64,000 nt of DNA from Listeria monocytogenes (GTDB lineage: Bacteria; Bacillota; Bacilli; Lactobacillales; Listeriaceae): NCBI RefSeq assembly GCF_013282665.1, contig NZ_CP054041.1, forward strand, positions 2,462,001-2,526,000, given 5' to 3'. Below the pieces are notes generated by a model. The model saw only the letters and a program-made list of their open reading frames with translations, was not told the DNA's origin and ran no database searches. A program made the position numbers and the translations under genes. Positions 1-9,761 of the stretch are shown piece by piece; the stretch's first letter is position 1; each line of letters opens with the position of its first letter.

Positions 1-857
1 CTGTTCACCCGGAAAGCAGTAATGTTTTAAAAACCTATGCAACTGGTCAACATATTGAAGTAGAAGTTATTCCAGAACTAGATGGCAAAACAGATATTGA
101 AGCGCTAAAAAAAGCTCTTTCAGATGATATAGCCGGTTTTGTTGTACAATATCCAAACTTCTATGGACAAGTGGAACCTTTGGCTGAACTTGAAAAATTA
201 GTGCATGAAAATAATTCTTTATTACTTGTATCGAGCAATCCGTTGTCTCTAGGTTTGTTAACACCACCAGGAGAATTTGGTGCAGATATTGTTGTGGGTG
301 ATTCGCAAGTATTTGGTATCCCTGAATCATTTGGTGGGCCGCACTGTGGCTTCTTTGCGGTCACAAATAAATTAATGCGTAAAGTTCCTGGACGTTTAGT
401 TGGGGAAACTGTAGATGAGAACGGGAAGCGCGGGTATGTACTTACATTACAAGCGCGCGAACAACACATTCGCCGTGATAAAGCGACGTCTAATATTTGT
501 TCCAATCAAGCATTGAATGCATTAGCTTCTTCTGTCGCAATGGCAACCCTTGGAAAAACAGGTCTTGTAGAAATGGCAAAACAAAACTTAGATAAATCTC
601 ATTATGCCAAACAAAAATTCCGTGAAAAAGGCTTTGAAGTTCTATTTTCAGATGGCTTTTTCAATGAATTTGTTGTAAAGCTTTCGAAACCAATCAAAGA
701 AGTGAACGAATCTCTTTTAGGTGAAGGGATTATTGGGGGATATGACCTTGGTTTTTATGAGGAAAAATACGAAAACCATATGCTTGTAGCAGTTACTGAA
801 ATGCGGACAAAAGAGGAAATTGATGCCTTTGTGGCGAGCTTGGAGGGTGCAAAATGA
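1..857 (+). CDS. gcvPA: Glycine dehydrogenase (decarboxylating) subunit 1, 5'-truncated
   Basis: This is the C-terminal part of the P-protein alpha subunit of the glycine cleavage system. With GcvPB it decarboxylates glycine and passes the aminomethyl group to lipoylated GcvH in the cytoplasm. The frame is open from base 3 with no stop, so the gene begins outside the window. About 284 codons are present; the family is near 450 residues, so roughly the first third is missing. Visible family segments include [12 protein letters not shown], the GGPHCGFFA loop and [20 protein letters not shown]. An internal GTG (171) in YGQVEPL is not a start. The stop overlaps the gcvPB start as ATGA, which implies translational coupling. 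Confidence 0.95.
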   Translation, partial: VHPESSNVLKTYATGQHIEVEVIPELDGKTDIEALKKALSDDIAGFVVQYPNFYGQVEPLAELEKLVHENNSLLLVSSNPLSLGLLTPPGEFGADIVVGDSQVFGIPESFGGPHCGFFAVTNKLMRKVPGRLVGETVDENGKRGYVLTLQAREQHIRRDKATSNICSNQALNALASSVAMATLGKTGLVEMAKQNLDKSHYAKQKFREKGFEVLFSDGFFNEFVVKLSKPIKEVNESLLGEGIIGGYDLGFYEEKYENHMLVAVTEMRTKEEIDAFVASLEGAK

Positions 858-2320
858 ATTTAGAAGAAACAATGCCATTAGTGTTTGAACGTTCTATTCC
901 GGGAAGAATTGGCTTTAGTTTGCCAGAAAGCGATGTTCCAGAAACAAAGGCCAGTGATTATTTTGATCAAGCGTATATTCGTTCTGTACCAGCAGATTTG
1001 CCTGAATTGAGCGAGCTCGAAATCATGCGTCATTATACTAATTTATCCAATCATAATTTTGGTGTAGATTCTGGTTTTTATCCACTTGGCTCCTGTACGA
1101 TGAAATATAACCCTAAAATCAATGAAAAAGTAGCTCGATTCCCAGGCTTTGCGAATATCCATCCAAATCAACCAGAAAGCTCTGTCCAAGGCGCGCTAGA
1201 ACTTCTGTATGACTTGCAAACAAGTTTAGTTGAAATTACAGGGATGGATGAAGTAACGCTCCAACCAGCTGCTGGAGCACACGGTGAATGGACTGGATTA
1301 ATGCTTATTCGTGCCTTCCATGAAAAAAATGGGGATACAAAACGTACAAAAGTTATCATCCCAGATTCTGCGCATGGAACGAATCCGGCATCCGCGGCAG
1401 TAGCAGGCTTTGATGTTGTCACGGTGAAATCGAATGAAAAAGGACTTGTCGATGTGGCAGACTTGAAAAAAGTAGTCGGCGAAGATACAGCTGCACTCAT
1501 GCTTACAAACCCAAATACACTCGGCCTGTTTGAAAAAGATATTGTGGAAATGGCGGAAATCGTTCATGAAGCTGGCGGGAAATTATACTATGATGGCGCC
1601 AATTTAAATGCTATTATGGCGAAAGTGCGACCTGGAGACATGGGCTTTGATGTCGTTCATTTAAATTTACACAAAACATTTACTGGTCCTCACGGTGGTG
1701 GAGGTCCTGGCTCTGGACCAATTGGTGTGAAAAAGGATTTAATCCCATTCCTACCAACACCAGTCCTTACGAAAAAAGAAGAAGGATACACGTTTGATTA
1801 TAACTATCCAGATTCTATTGGTCGGGTGAAACCATATTATGGTAACTTCGGCATCAATGTTCGCGCGTATACGTATATTCGCACGATGGGACCGGATGGT
1901 TTGAAATTAGTGACAGAATACGCTGTTTTAAATGCCAACTATATGATGCGTAAACTACAAGAAGCCTATGATTTACCATTTGATCAAGTGTGTAAACACG
2001 AATTTGTTTTAAGTGGTAATAGACAGAAGAAACTTGGTGTAAGAACTGTTGATATTGCGAAACGATTACTAGATCATAATTTCCATCCGCCAACTGTTTA
2101 TTTCCCGCTAATTGTTGGGGAAGCAATCATGATTGAACCGACTGAAACAGAATCGAAAGAAACACTAGACTCTTTCATCGATACGATGTTGAAAATTGCG
2201 AAAGAAGCAGAAGAAAATCCTGAAATCGTCCAAGAAGCGCCTCATAGCACCTATGTAAAACGACTAGACGAAACACGTGCTGCTAGAAAACCAATTTTAC
2301 GTTATCAAAAAGAAGTATAA
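854..2320 (+). CDS. gcvPB: Glycine dehydrogenase (decarboxylating) subunit 2
   Basis: This is the beta subunit of the split P-protein (488 aa), the PLP-carrying half of the glycine decarboxylase of the glycine cleavage complex. The PLP lysine is K274 in the motif [28 protein letters not shown] and AHGTNPASA are also typical of the family. The ATG overlaps the gcvPA stop by four bases, so the two subunits are co-translated. A strong intrinsic terminator follows directly, so this is the last gene of the gcv operon. The upstream gcvT and any glycine riboswitch would lie outside the window. Confidence 0.97.
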   Translation: MNLEETMPLVFERSIPGRIGFSLPESDVPETKASDYFDQAYIRSVPADLPELSELEIMRHYTNLSNHNFGVDSGFYPLGSCTMKYNPKINEKVARFPGFANIHPNQPESSVQGALELLYDLQTSLVEITGMDEVTLQPAAGAHGEWTGLMLIRAFHEKNGDTKRTKVIIPDSAHGTNPASAAVAGFDVVTVKSNEKGLVDVADLKKVVGEDTAALMLTNPNTLGLFEKDIVEMAEIVHEAGGKLYYDGANLNAIMAKVRPGDMGFDVVHLNLHKTFTGPHGGGGPGSGPIGVKKDLIPFLPTPVLTKKEEGYTFDYNYPDSIGRVKPYYGNFGINVRAYTYIRTMGPDGLKLVTEYAVLNANYMMRKLQEAYDLPFDQVCKHEFVLSGNRQKKLGVRTVDIAKRLLDHNFHPPTVYFPLIVGEAIMIEPTETESKETLDSFIDTMLKIAKEAEENPEIVQEAPHSTYVKRLDETRAARKPILRYQKEV

Positions 2321-2324
2321 AAAG

Positions 2325-2362
2325 AAGCCTTGTTGCGTAACTTCGCAGCAAGGCTTTTTCTT
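2325..2362. terminator. Bidirectional intrinsic terminator, gcvPB / yqhL
   Basis: A 13-bp stem (AAGCCTTGTTGCG / CGCAGCAAGGCTT, one G-U) has U-tracts on both sides. It ends gcvPB on plus and the convergent rhodanese gene on minus. Confidence 0.9.
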
Positions 2363-2741
2363 ATTTAGATTTAGTTTTTCCTGTCCATTTACGGTAGCCG
2401 CCTTTAAGCTGATACACTTGTTTGTAGCCGCGTTTGTAAAGCATAATTGCTGCACGGTTACTACGTTGTGCTGTTTGGCAGTATAAGTAAACTGGTAAAT
2501 CTTGACGAATTTCTGTTGTACGGTTTTTCATTTGTGTAACTGGGATATTTCTAGCTCCAAGAATATGGCCAGCGTCGAATTCATTTGGCTCGCGAACATC
2601 AATTAATTGTGCTTTACGATAACCTTTTTTAAATTCTTCTTCTGTTAAAACTTTTAGTGCTTTGCGTCGCATTACAAACTGGTAAATTTCGTATCCTAGA
2701 AGAATAACCAGAATGATAATTGCTATAATCCAACTAATCAA
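2361..2741 (-). CDS. yqhL: Membrane-anchored single-domain rhodanese (YqhL-like)
   Basis: This 126-aa protein has one N-terminal membrane segment (about residues 3-22) followed by a single rhodanese domain facing the cytoplasm. The candidate active-site cysteine is C88 in YLYCQTAQRSNRAA. This loop is longer and less typical than the CRxGxR loop of many sulfurtransferases, so the substrate is unknown. The start is TTG (2739-2741), placed about 8 nt after the ribosome binding site AAAGGGG; no ATG fits. In B. subtilis the homologue also lies next to gcvPB, so the pairing is conserved synteny. Sulfur transfer is a family inference. Confidence 0.88.
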   Translation of the reverse strand: MISWIIAIIILVILLGYEIYQFVMRRKALKVLTEEEFKKGYRKAQLIDVREPNEFDAGHILGARNIPVTQMKNRTTEIRQDLPVYLYCQTAQRSNRAAIMLYKRGYKQVYQLKGGYRKWTGKTKSK

Positions 2742-2802
2742 TTGTGTAAACCCCTTTCATCCTGAAAACTGCTTTTTATAAAGCATCCTTTTCTATTATA
2801 AC

Positions 2803-3075
2803 TTATTTTTTGCCACCATCAATCACTTTGAAAGAAGATTTTCGTTTTTTCTTTGTTTTTTTCTTCGGAGCATGTAAATTTTTTGATTGTTTTACTGCTT
2901 TTTGGTAATTACTGTCCGTTTTTCTATTTGTGAAAAGCCGCAGTAGAAGGGTGAAAATAAGTGTCCCGATTAAAACGGAAATAATTAAGGTGAAAAATGA
3001 TTTAAAGCCACCCATTAAAAGCCCAATGCCAACAAGCGCGAGTAAAATAATAACTATGAGGGGATACTTCTTCAA
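2803..3075 (-). CDS. Small membrane protein with basic tail, unknown function
   Basis: This 90-aa protein has two closely spaced hydrophobic segments (about residues 5-21 and 26-47). They are followed by a strongly basic cytoplasmic-type tail (KKKTKKKRKSS) ending in VIDGGKK. The start is TTG at 3075 behind the ribosome binding site TAGGAGTGG; no upstream ATG exists. It begins 12 bp after the yqhQ stop on the same strand, so it is very likely co-transcribed with it. I do not recognise the family with confidence. The basic tail could bind RNA or acidic lipids, but that is a guess. Confidence 0.75.
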   Translation of the reverse strand: MKKYPLIVIILLALVGIGLLMGGFKSFFTLIISVLIGTLIFTLLLRLFTNRKTDSNYQKAVKQSKNLHAPKKKTKKKRKSSFKVIDGGKK

Positions 3076-3087
3076 ATTAATCCACTC

Positions 3088-4071
3088 CTATTCTAAAAGT
3101 TCCAGATTCTCCGGTTCCGCTACATCTACTGGTGCGCCTTCTTTTTCTACTCGTAAAAGTTCATTAAAGGATGCGATGGCAACCTCAACTTGATCATCAG
3201 ACGGTTCTTTTGTTGTAAGAAGTTGTAGCCATAAACCCGGAACACCTAAATATTTAAGAACTGGGATATTACGGCATTTATTAGTTAATTGAAGTACTTC
3301 AAAAGCTACACCAAGTACGACAGGAATAAGTAAAATCCGGTCGACCACACGAAGCCAAAGAGGATCGGTTGGTACTAACAAATAAATAAACATACCAACA
3401 ATAACTGTAAATAAAATAAAACTACTACCACAACGATAATGAAGTCGCGATTGTTTCTGTACATTTTCAACCGTTAAAGGTAAATTTTCTTCGTAACAAT
3501 TTATTACCTTATGCTCAGAACCGTGATATTGAAAAACTCGTTTAATAATAGGGGTCTGAGAAACCGCGAAAATATAGGTTAATAGAAGAATTAATTTGAA
3601 AAGACTCTCTAAAAATACTTGTGCCGTATCGCCTGGAACGATAGGACGGAATAATTCCGCTAAAAATACAGGGATGAGCGTCATGACAAATTTTGCAAAG
3701 ACGAAAGATAAAATACCGATGACAGCAACACCAAGCCACATCGCAACTTTGGATTCTTTCTTTTCAATTTTTTCTTCTACTGGATTATTTGGATCTTCGT
3801 CATATCGGTCTGTTGCAAAAGCAAGGTGTTTGGAACCGATAGCGCTAGATTCAATTAATGCGACAATTCCTCTTAAAAAAGGTATTTTCTTCATACGCAT
3901 AACCCAAACTGGACTATTTTTTTCTAAATAAAAATATTCTAATGAACCATCTATACGTCTAATCGCTGTTACGGTCTGTTTTCTGCCGCCAAACATGACG
4001 CCTTCAACTACAGCTTGACCGCCATATGATGGTACGTTTTGTTTGCTCAAAGTTTTCACCAGCCTATTCAT
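3088..4071 (-). CDS. yqhQ: DUF1385 integral membrane protein (YqhQ-like)
   Basis: This 327-aa protein carries the hallmark N-terminal block YGGQAVVEGVMFGG of the DUF1385 family and several membrane segments, among them ones near residues 118-140 and two in the 210-260 region. It also has HGSEHKVINCYE, another conserved DUF1385 block. The biochemical function of the family is not established. The ATG at 4071 has no obvious ribosome binding site; a GTG at 4059 or a TTG at 4050 in the same frame would still keep the conserved block, so the exact start is uncertain. It heads the short minus-strand unit that includes the 90-aa membrane protein and perhaps yqhL. Confidence 0.88.
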   Translation of the reverse strand: MNRLVKTLSKQNVPSYGGQAVVEGVMFGGRKQTVTAIRRIDGSLEYFYLEKNSPVWVMRMKKIPFLRGIVALIESSAIGSKHLAFATDRYDEDPNNPVEEKIEKKESKVAMWLGVAVIGILSFVFAKFVMTLIPVFLAELFRPIVPGDTAQVFLESLFKLILLLTYIFAVSQTPIIKRVFQYHGSEHKVINCYEENLPLTVENVQKQSRLHYRCGSSFILFTVIVGMFIYLLVPTDPLWLRVVDRILLIPVVLGVAFEVLQLTNKCRNIPVLKYLGVPGLWLQLLTTKEPSDDQVEVAIASFNELLRVEKEGAPVDVAEPENLELLE

Positions 4072-4153
4072 GTTTACTAATATGTTATTTTACGCTAAAA
4101 ATAGTTTTTCGTATAGCGCAAAACGCCTAAAAAAAGTTATTTTTTCTAAATTG

Positions 4154-4162
4154 TGATAAAAT
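4154..4162 (+). promoter_or_regulatory. Possible extended -10 promoter for yqhT
   Basis: TGATAAAAT resembles an extended -10 element and lies about 68 bp before the gene. No good -35 is visible, so this is tentative. Confidence 0.3.
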
Positions 4163-4229
4163 AGTTTCGAACGCGTTTAATAATGCGATTTTTGCGCGCC
4201 TAAAATTTGATAAAAGTGGGGGAATAAAA

Positions 4230-5291
4230 ATGTCTAAATTAACTAAAATTCAAGAAACACTGGGCAAGGAAAAGATTGAAGCAGTTCTTGTCACGAGTGA
4301 GTTTAATAGAAGGTATGTATCGGGTTTCACTGGAACAAGTGGTGTGGCGCTAATTTTACCTGAAAAAGCTTATTTTGTAACGGATTTCAGATATACGGAA
4401 CAAGCAGCAAAACAAGCAGAAGGATATGAAATTGTACAACATACTGGTCCAATTTTTGACACGGTAGAAGATTTATTAATTAAAAACGATACAAAAACAC
4501 TACATTTTGAAGCAGATTATGTGACTGTTTCTGAATTTAAACAAATGGAGCGCGTATTTAATCGTCAATTAATCCCACTTACCGGCTTCTTTGAAGAAAT
4601 GCGTAAAGTGAAAACAGCAAGTGAACTAAAAGCAATCCGCACAGCTTGTGATATCGCTGATGCAGCTTTTGCACATATCATTCAATTTATCAAACCAGGC
4701 ATGGCTGAAATCGAAGTATCTAATGAACTGGAATTCTTTATGAGACGTGCGGGAGCTACTTCTTCATCGTTTGATACAATTGTTGCATCCGGTGTTCGTT
4801 CTGCATTACCACATGGTGTTGCTTCGGATAAAAAAATCGAAGTTGGCGATTTCGTTACCATGGATTACGGCTGTTACTATGACGGTTATTGTTCAGATAT
4901 GACAAGAACTATCGCGGTCGGTGAACCAGCTGAAAAATTAAAAGAAATTTATCAAATTACATTAGATGCGCAATTAAAAGTAATCGGTAGCTTAAAACCA
5001 GGCATGACTGGAATTGAAGCAGATGCTATTGCACGTGATTATATTTCTTCCTTTGGATATGGCGATGCATTTGGACACTCTTTAGGACATGGTATTGGGT
5101 TAGAAATTCACGAAGGACCTAATTTATCCTTTAAGAGCCCTCAAAAACTAGAAGTCGGACATGTTGTGACAGATGAACCAGGAATTTATTTACCAGGAAT
5201 CGGTGGCGTTAGAATTGAAGATGATCTCTTAATTACAGAAACAGGTAATGAGATTTTGATTCATTCACCAAAAGAATTAATTATTTTATAA
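4230..5291 (+). CDS. yqhT: Xaa-Pro aminopeptidase/dipeptidase (M24 family)
   Basis: This 353-aa cytoplasmic metallopeptidase should cleave peptide bonds before proline. An N-terminal creatinase-like domain (about 1-125) precedes the pita-bread catalytic domain. Metal ligands are visible: D212 and D223 in MDYGCYYDGYCSDMTRT, the histidine in GHSLGHGIGL, and glutamates in DEPGIY and GVRIEDD. The ribosome binding site GTGGGGGA precedes the ATG at normal spacing. The gene lies just upstream of efp, the arrangement of yqhT-efp in Bacillus. EF-P promotes synthesis of proline-rich proteins, so a proline peptidase next door is a neat but unproven functional pairing. Confidence 0.92.
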   Translation: MSKLTKIQETLGKEKIEAVLVTSEFNRRYVSGFTGTSGVALILPEKAYFVTDFRYTEQAAKQAEGYEIVQHTGPIFDTVEDLLIKNDTKTLHFEADYVTVSEFKQMERVFNRQLIPLTGFFEEMRKVKTASELKAIRTACDIADAAFAHIIQFIKPGMAEIEVSNELEFFMRRAGATSSSFDTIVASGVRSALPHGVASDKKIEVGDFVTMDYGCYYDGYCSDMTRTIAVGEPAEKLKEIYQITLDAQLKVIGSLKPGMTGIEADAIARDYISSFGYGDAFGHSLGHGIGLEIHEGPNLSFKSPQKLEVGHVVTDEPGIYLPGIGGVRIEDDLLITETGNEILIHSPKELIIL

Positions 5292-5393
5292 AATTCCTTT
5301 GTAACTTTGTGTGTTTTATGGTTAAATAAGGAAGAATGAGCAGTTTTCATATGCTCCCAATAAAGATACTTTGCAAATTACAGGAGGAAAAAC

Positions 5394-5951
5394 ATGATTT
5401 CAGTAAATGACTTTAAAACAGGGTTAACAATAGAAGTAGATAATGGTATTTGGCGTGTGCTAGATTTCCAACATGTAAAACCCGGAAAAGGAGCAGCATT
5501 CGTTCGTTCCAAATTACGTAATCTTCGTACAGGTGCAATCCAAGAAAAAACATTCCGTGGTGGCGAAAAAGTAGCAAAAGCGCAAATCGACAACCGTAAA
5601 ATGGCCTACTTGTATGCTGACGGCACAAATCACGTATTCATGGATAATGAGTCTTACGAACAAATTGAGCTTCCAGAAGACCAAATTGCTCATGAACTTA
5701 AATTCCTAAAAGAAAATATGGAAATTAATATTATCATGTATCAAGGCGAAACAATTGGAATTGATTTGCCGAACACAGTAGAATTAGTTGTTACTGCAAC
5801 TGATCCTGGAATTAAAGGGGATACTTCTTCAGGTGGTTCTAAACCAGCCACTCTTGAAACTGGTCTTGTTGTTCAAGTGCCATTTTTCGTTAATGAAGGG
5901 GACAAACTAGTAATTAATACAACCGAAGCGGCATATGTTTCTCGGGCGTAA
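5394..5951 (+). CDS. efp: Elongation factor P
   Basis: EF-P (185 aa) binds stalled ribosomes between the P and E sites and speeds peptide-bond formation at polyproline stretches. The sequence shows the KOW-like N-terminal domain with the tip loop [14 protein letters not shown]. Lysine K32 in that loop is the residue modified in other bacteria (5-aminopentanol in B. subtilis). Two OB-type domains follow, ending in [20 protein letters not shown]. The ribosome binding site CAGGAGG precedes the ATG. A perfect terminator follows, so efp ends its unit. About 100 bp separate it from yqhT, so it may have its own promoter, though I see no strong one. Confidence 0.97.
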   Translation: MISVNDFKTGLTIEVDNGIWRVLDFQHVKPGKGAAFVRSKLRNLRTGAIQEKTFRGGEKVAKAQIDNRKMAYLYADGTNHVFMDNESYEQIELPEDQIAHELKFLKENMEINIIMYQGETIGIDLPNTVELVVTATDPGIKGDTSSGGSKPATLETGLVVQVPFFVNEGDKLVINTTEAAYVSRA

Positions 5952-5967
5952 GCAAAAATCTTTTACT

Positions 5968-5998
5968 ACAGCTGGAGTTAATTCTTCAGCTGTTTTTC
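5968..5998 (+). terminator. Intrinsic terminator after efp
   Basis: A 10-bp stem (ACAGCTGGAG / CTTCAGCTGT, one G-U) with a 6-nt loop is followed by TTTTTCT. Confidence 0.88.
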
Positions 5999-6039
5999 TA
6001 TTTCTTAGCGCTTCCAGTACACCTTTTGAATAAAAAGTA

Positions 6040-6048
6040 TGGTACAAT
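6040..6048 (+). promoter_or_regulatory. Extended -10 promoter for accBC
   Basis: TGGTACAAT is an extended -10 element, 61 bp before the accB ATG. The -35 is poor. It follows the efp terminator, so it is the likely acc operon promoter. Confidence 0.55.
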
Positions 6049-6109
6049 AAGGACAATGCGTGATTCATGCAATTTTTTATTTTTAGTATTATTAAGGAGT
6101 GTAAATGGT

Positions 6110-6589
6110 ATGTTATCAATAGATGAAATTAAACAGCTAATCGAGCTGATTGACGAGTCAACCCTAGATGAATTTGAGTTAGAAACGAAAGATAGTAAGA
6201 TTTTGCTTAAAAAGAATAAAACGGTTGTTGCTGCAGCAGTTCAAGAAGCACCAATTGCTATCACACAAGCACCAGCTCAGGCAGCACCAGTAGCACAAGC
6301 GCAAACAGCTGCTCCTCAAGCGGAAGCAAATACAACGGAAGATGCTAGTTTAGAAGTCATTACATCTCCAATGGTTGGGACTTTTTATGCATCTGCTTCA
6401 CCAGAAGATGCTAATTTTGTTAGCGTTGGATCTAAAGTATCTGCGCAATCTGTTGTATGTATTGTAGAAGCAATGAAATTATTCAATGAAATTACTGCGG
6501 ATATCGACGGAGAAATCGCAGAAATTCTTGTTTCAAGTGGCGAGTTAGTCGAATTTGGACAACCACTATTCAAAGTTAGAAAAAAATAA
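6110..6589 (+). CDS. accB: Biotin carboxyl carrier protein of acetyl-CoA carboxylase
   Basis: This 159-aa protein carries the biotin that shuttles CO2 between biotin carboxylase and the carboxyltransferase, the first step of fatty acid synthesis. The order is an N-terminal region, an Ala/Pro/Gln-rich flexible linker (about residues 43-80), and the biotinyl domain. The biotin lysine is K123 in VEAMKLFNEI. I place the start at ATG 6110, 10 nt after AAGGAG; a longer in-frame extension to 6026 overlaps the promoter and lacks family similarity. accC follows 13 bp later, so the pair is co-transcribed. Confidence 0.95.
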   Translation: MLSIDEIKQLIELIDESTLDEFELETKDSKILLKKNKTVVAAAVQEAPIAITQAPAQAAPVAQAQTAAPQAEANTTEDASLEVITSPMVGTFYASASPEDANFVSVGSKVSAQSVVCIVEAMKLFNEITADIDGEIAEILVSSGELVEFGQPLFKVRKK

Positions 6590-6602
6590 GGGGTCGAAAA
6601 AC

Positions 6603-7967
6603 ATGATTAAAAAAGTACTGGTAGCGAACCGTGGAGAAATCGCTGTCCGTATCATTCGCGCTGCAAAAGAACTTGGAGTGGAGACAGTGGCGATTTATTC
6701 GGAAGCAGATAAAGAAGCGCTACATATTCAGCTGGCGGATGAAGCTTATTGTGTAGGTCCCGCGGCAACAAAAGATAGTTATTTAAATATGTCTAACATT
6801 ATTAGTCTTGCAGTTTTGACGAACTGTGATGCTATTCACCCAGGCTATGGTTTCTTAGCCGAAAATGCAGATTTCGCGGAGTTATGCGAAGACTGTAATA
6901 TTACTTTTATCGGACCAAGTGCTTCTGCTATTTCGCAAATGGGAACAAAAGATGTTGCTCGCGAAACGATGCGTAAAGCAGGTGTTCCAATTGTTCCTGG
7001 TTCACAAGGAATTGTTAAGGATGTAGAGGATGGCAAAAAAATCGCTAAGAAAATCGGTTATCCGGTTATCATTAAAGCAACAGCTGGCGGTGGCGGTAAA
7101 GGTATCCGTGTAGCTGAAAATGAAGAGAAATTAATCTCTGGCATTCAAACTACCCAACAAGAAGCCGAAGCCGCATTTGGTGATCCTGGCGTTTATTTAG
7201 AAAAATATATTCAAGATTTTCGCCATGTAGAAATTCAAGTGCTTGCTGATAACCATGGTAATGTTATTCATTTAGGAGAACGTGATTGTAGTATTCAACG
7301 TCGCTTACAAAAGCTAATTGAAGAATCCCCATCGCCTGCCATTGATGAAAAAACTCGCCAAAAAATGGGGAAAGCTGCTGTCAAAGCTGCCAAAGCCGTG
7401 AATTATTCTGGCGCAGGAACGATTGAATTCATTTTCGATCACCATGAAAATAATTTCTACTTTATGGAAATGAATACGCGTATCCAAGTAGAACACCCGG
7501 TAACTGAGCTTGTTACTGGCGTTGATTTAGTGAAACAACAATTTCTAGTTGCTTCTGGGGAAGAACTACAAATTAAACAAGCAGATGTGAAATTAACAGG
7601 TTGGGCGATGGAATGTCGGATTAACGCTGAAAATCCAGAGAAAAACTTTATGCCAGCTCCAGGAGAAATTAAATTTTATCTTCCTCCAGGTGGCTTAGGT
7701 GTCCGGATTGACTCAGCAGCTTATCCAAACTACAAAATCCCACCATACTATGATTCGATGATTGCCAAAGTAATCTGTTATGCGGAAACACGGGAAGAAG
7801 TGATTCAAAAGATGAAACGTGCGTTGTCCGAATTTGCCATTGATGGTATTCCTTCAACCATTCCGTTCCATTTACGTGTATTAGATAATGATGTGTTTTT
7901 ATCGGGCGACTTCAATACCAAATTCTTGGAGCAAAATGATGTAATGAATCTTTCTAAGGAGGGCTAA
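6603..7967 (+). CDS. accC: Biotin carboxylase subunit of acetyl-CoA carboxylase
   Basis: This 454-aa ATP-grasp enzyme carboxylates biotin on AccB using ATP and bicarbonate. The N-terminal fold (IKKVLVANRGEIAVRI), the glycine-rich ATP loop KATAGGGGKGIRV, and the catalytic block FMEMNTRIQVEHPVTE are all present. The start is ATG 6603, with ribosome binding site AAGGGG; an upstream in-frame extension overlaps accB and is not needed. Length matches the family. It is followed after 3 bp by the Asp23-family gene, as in Bacillus, where the homologous YqhY is genetically tied to carboxylase activity. Confidence 0.97.
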   Translation: MIKKVLVANRGEIAVRIIRAAKELGVETVAIYSEADKEALHIQLADEAYCVGPAATKDSYLNMSNIISLAVLTNCDAIHPGYGFLAENADFAELCEDCNITFIGPSASAISQMGTKDVARETMRKAGVPIVPGSQGIVKDVEDGKKIAKKIGYPVIIKATAGGGGKGIRVAENEEKLISGIQTTQQEAEAAFGDPGVYLEKYIQDFRHVEIQVLADNHGNVIHLGERDCSIQRRLQKLIEESPSPAIDEKTRQKMGKAAVKAAKAVNYSGAGTIEFIFDHHENNFYFMEMNTRIQVEHPVTELVTGVDLVKQQFLVASGEELQIKQADVKLTGWAMECRINAENPEKNFMPAPGEIKFYLPPGGLGVRIDSAAYPNYKIPPYYDSMIAKVICYAETREEVIQKMKRALSEFAIDGIPSTIPFHLRVLDNDVFLSGDFNTKFLEQNDVMNLSKEG

Positions 7968-7970
7968 ATA

Positions 7971-8378
7971 ATGGCTTATACAAAAGATTTGCGTAAACAA
8001 AATGATGCACCGCTTGGCAAAATTGAGATTGCACCTGAAGTAATTGGCGTAATTGCTGGTCTTGCTGCAAGTGAAATCGAAAATGTTGCTTATATGCAGG
8101 GTGGCTTTGCGACAGAATGGCGTGAAAAATTCAGCGGTGCTGTAAACTATCGTAAAGGCGTAAAAGTAGAACTAACCGAAGAAGGAATTCTCATCGAACT
8201 TTATTGTTCAGTCTTATTTGGCGCAACCATTCCACTTGTTGCTCAAAATATTCAAGATGCTGTCAGAGATACCATTTTTAATATGACTGGTTTAAATGTA
8301 CTCGAAATTAACGTTCATATCGTTGGTGTACAATTTGAAAAAACAGAAACACTTTCCTTCGATGATTTTGAGCTATAA
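7971..8378 (+). CDS. yqhY: Asp23/Gls24-family protein (YqhY-like)
   Basis: This 135-aa protein belongs to the Asp23/Gls24 (DUF322) family. The typical segments are IEIAPEVIGVIAGLAASEIENV near the N-terminus and VELTEEGILIELYCSV in the middle, with an acidic C-terminus. The ribosome binding site AAGGAGG precedes the ATG, three bases after accC. B. subtilis YqhY in the same position limits acetyl-CoA carboxylase activity, so control of malonyl-CoA formation is the most likely role by synteny. No catalytic motif is expected or seen. Confidence 0.9.
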   Translation: MAYTKDLRKQNDAPLGKIEIAPEVIGVIAGLAASEIENVAYMQGGFATEWREKFSGAVNYRKGVKVELTEEGILIELYCSVLFGATIPLVAQNIQDAVRDTIFNMTGLNVLEINVHIVGVQFEKTETLSFDDFEL

Positions 8379-8408
8379 AATTCAAGGAACAAAAGGAGCA
8401 GCTTTAAC

Positions 8409-8795
8409 ATGAAAAGAAGAGAGGCGCGCGAGAAAGCACTTCAAGCACTATTCCAAATAGAGCTAAACGAAATGTCGCTAGATCAAGCAATTAAAAACAT
8501 CATGGAAGACGAGCAAGACGACTATATGGAAAAATTAGTCGAAGGTGTTATGGCGAATAAAGCTGAAATTGATGCTATCATTGAGCCTAACTTAGACAAT
8601 TGGCGTATAGATCGTTTGAGTAAAGTCGATTTATCTTTACTTCGCTTGAGTGTTTATGAGATGAAGTACTTGGATGATGTGCCAAATAGAGTTAGTTTGA
8701 ATGAATCCATCGAAATTGCAAAAATTTACAGTGATGAAAAATCAAGTAAATTTATTAATGGCGTACTTGCTAATATTGCACCGGAAGATAAATAA
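8409..8795 (+). CDS. nusB: Transcription antitermination factor NusB
   Basis: NusB (128 aa) is an all-helical RNA-binding protein. With NusE (S10) it binds boxA of rRNA leaders and promotes antitermination. KRREAREKALQALFQIE at the N-terminus and INGVLANIAPE at the C-terminus are family signatures. The ribosome binding site AAAGGAG lies upstream of the ATG, 30 bp after the Asp23-family gene, so it probably continues the acc transcript. A hairpin without a strong U-tract separates it from folD. Confidence 0.95.
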   Translation: MKRREAREKALQALFQIELNEMSLDQAIKNIMEDEQDDYMEKLVEGVMANKAEIDAIIEPNLDNWRIDRLSKVDLSLLRLSVYEMKYLDDVPNRVSLNESIEIAKIYSDEKSSKFINGVLANIAPEDK

Positions 8796-8803
8796 GCTTG
8801 ATT

Positions 8804-8829
8804 GAGTGCAAGGGAACTCCCTTGCACTC
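8804..8829 (+). terminator. Perfect hairpin between nusB and folD, weak U-tract
   Basis: An 11-bp perfect stem (GAGTGCAAGGG / CCCTTGCACTC) with a 4-nt loop is followed by CCTTATTTCG. The U-tract is poor, so this may attenuate rather than stop transcription. Confidence 0.55.
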
Positions 8830-8891
8830 CCTTATTTCGTGATTTTTTTAAGAATAATTACGTGGAACTTATTTTTAAGGGGGCAATACTC

Positions 8892-9746
8892 ATGGGAGAA
8901 ATTATTGATGGCAAAAAATTAGCAAAAGAAATTCAAGAAAAAGTAACAAGAGAAGTAGCTGAATTAGTAAAAGAAGGTAAAAAACCAGGTCTTGCTGTTG
9001 TGCTCGTTGGCGACAATCAAGCATCTCGTACATATGTAAGAAATAAACAAAAACGGACAGAAGAAGCGGGTATGAAATCCGTTTTAATCGAACTTCCAGA
9101 AAATGTAACAGAAGAAAAATTACTATCTGTCGTAGAGGAACTTAACGAAGACAAAACTATTCATGGCATACTCGTGCAGTTACCACTACCAGAACATATT
9201 TCAGAAGAAAAAGTAATTGATACTATTAGCTATGACAAAGATGTTGACGGTTTCCATCCAGTGAATGTAGGTAATTTATTCATCGGAAAAGATTCTTTTG
9301 TTCCTTGTACACCTGCAGGAATTATTGAACTTATAAAATCGACCGGCACTCAAATAGAAGGCAAACGCGCTGTCGTTATTGGTAGAAGTAATATCGTAGG
9401 AAAACCAGTAGCTCAATTACTGTTAAATGAAAATGCGACAGTGACCATCGCGCACAGCCGTACAAAAGATTTACCTCAAGTAGCGAAAGAAGCAGATATT
9501 CTTGTTGTAGCGACAGGTCTAGCAAAATTCGTGAAAAAAGATTATATCAAACCAGGTGCGATTGTTATTGATGTTGGCATGGACCGTGATGAAAACAATA
9601 AATTATGCGGTGATGTAGACTTTGATGATGTGGTAGAAGAAGCAGGATTTATCACGCCGGTACCAGGTGGCGTTGGCCCGATGACTATCACGATGCTACT
9701 TGCGAACACATTAAAAGCAGCAAAACGCATTTGGAAAATGAATTGA
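8892..9746 (+). CDS. folD: Bifunctional methylenetetrahydrofolate dehydrogenase/cyclohydrolase
   Basis: FolD (284 aa) interconverts 5,10-methylene-, methenyl- and 10-formyl-tetrahydrofolate, linking one-carbon units from the glycine cleavage system to purines and fMet. The catalytic block [13 protein letters not shown], the LVQLPLPEH segment and the NADP site [14 protein letters not shown] are visible, as is the C-terminal [11 protein letters not shown] chose ATG 8892 behind AAGGGGG. The longer frame from 8802 runs through the nusB-folD hairpin and is not coding. xseA follows 15 bp later. Confidence 0.96.
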   Translation: MGEIIDGKKLAKEIQEKVTREVAELVKEGKKPGLAVVLVGDNQASRTYVRNKQKRTEEAGMKSVLIELPENVTEEKLLSVVEELNEDKTIHGILVQLPLPEHISEEKVIDTISYDKDVDGFHPVNVGNLFIGKDSFVPCTPAGIIELIKSTGTQIEGKRAVVIGRSNIVGKPVAQLLLNENATVTIAHSRTKDLPQVAKEADILVVATGLAKFVKKDYIKPGAIVIDVGMDRDENNKLCGDVDFDDVVEEAGFITPVPGGVGPMTITMLLANTLKAAKRIWKMN

Positions 9747-9761
9747 TTAATTGGATGTGAA

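Noticed and set aside
2277..2486. Plus-strand frame of 69 codons across the gcvPB terminator
   Set aside because: It runs through the gcvPB end, the terminator hairpin and antisense to yqhL; no ribosome binding site and no family features.
8802..8891. N-terminal extension of folD
   Set aside because: It covers the nusB-folD hairpin; the ribosome binding site AAGGGGG and family alignment favour ATG 8892.
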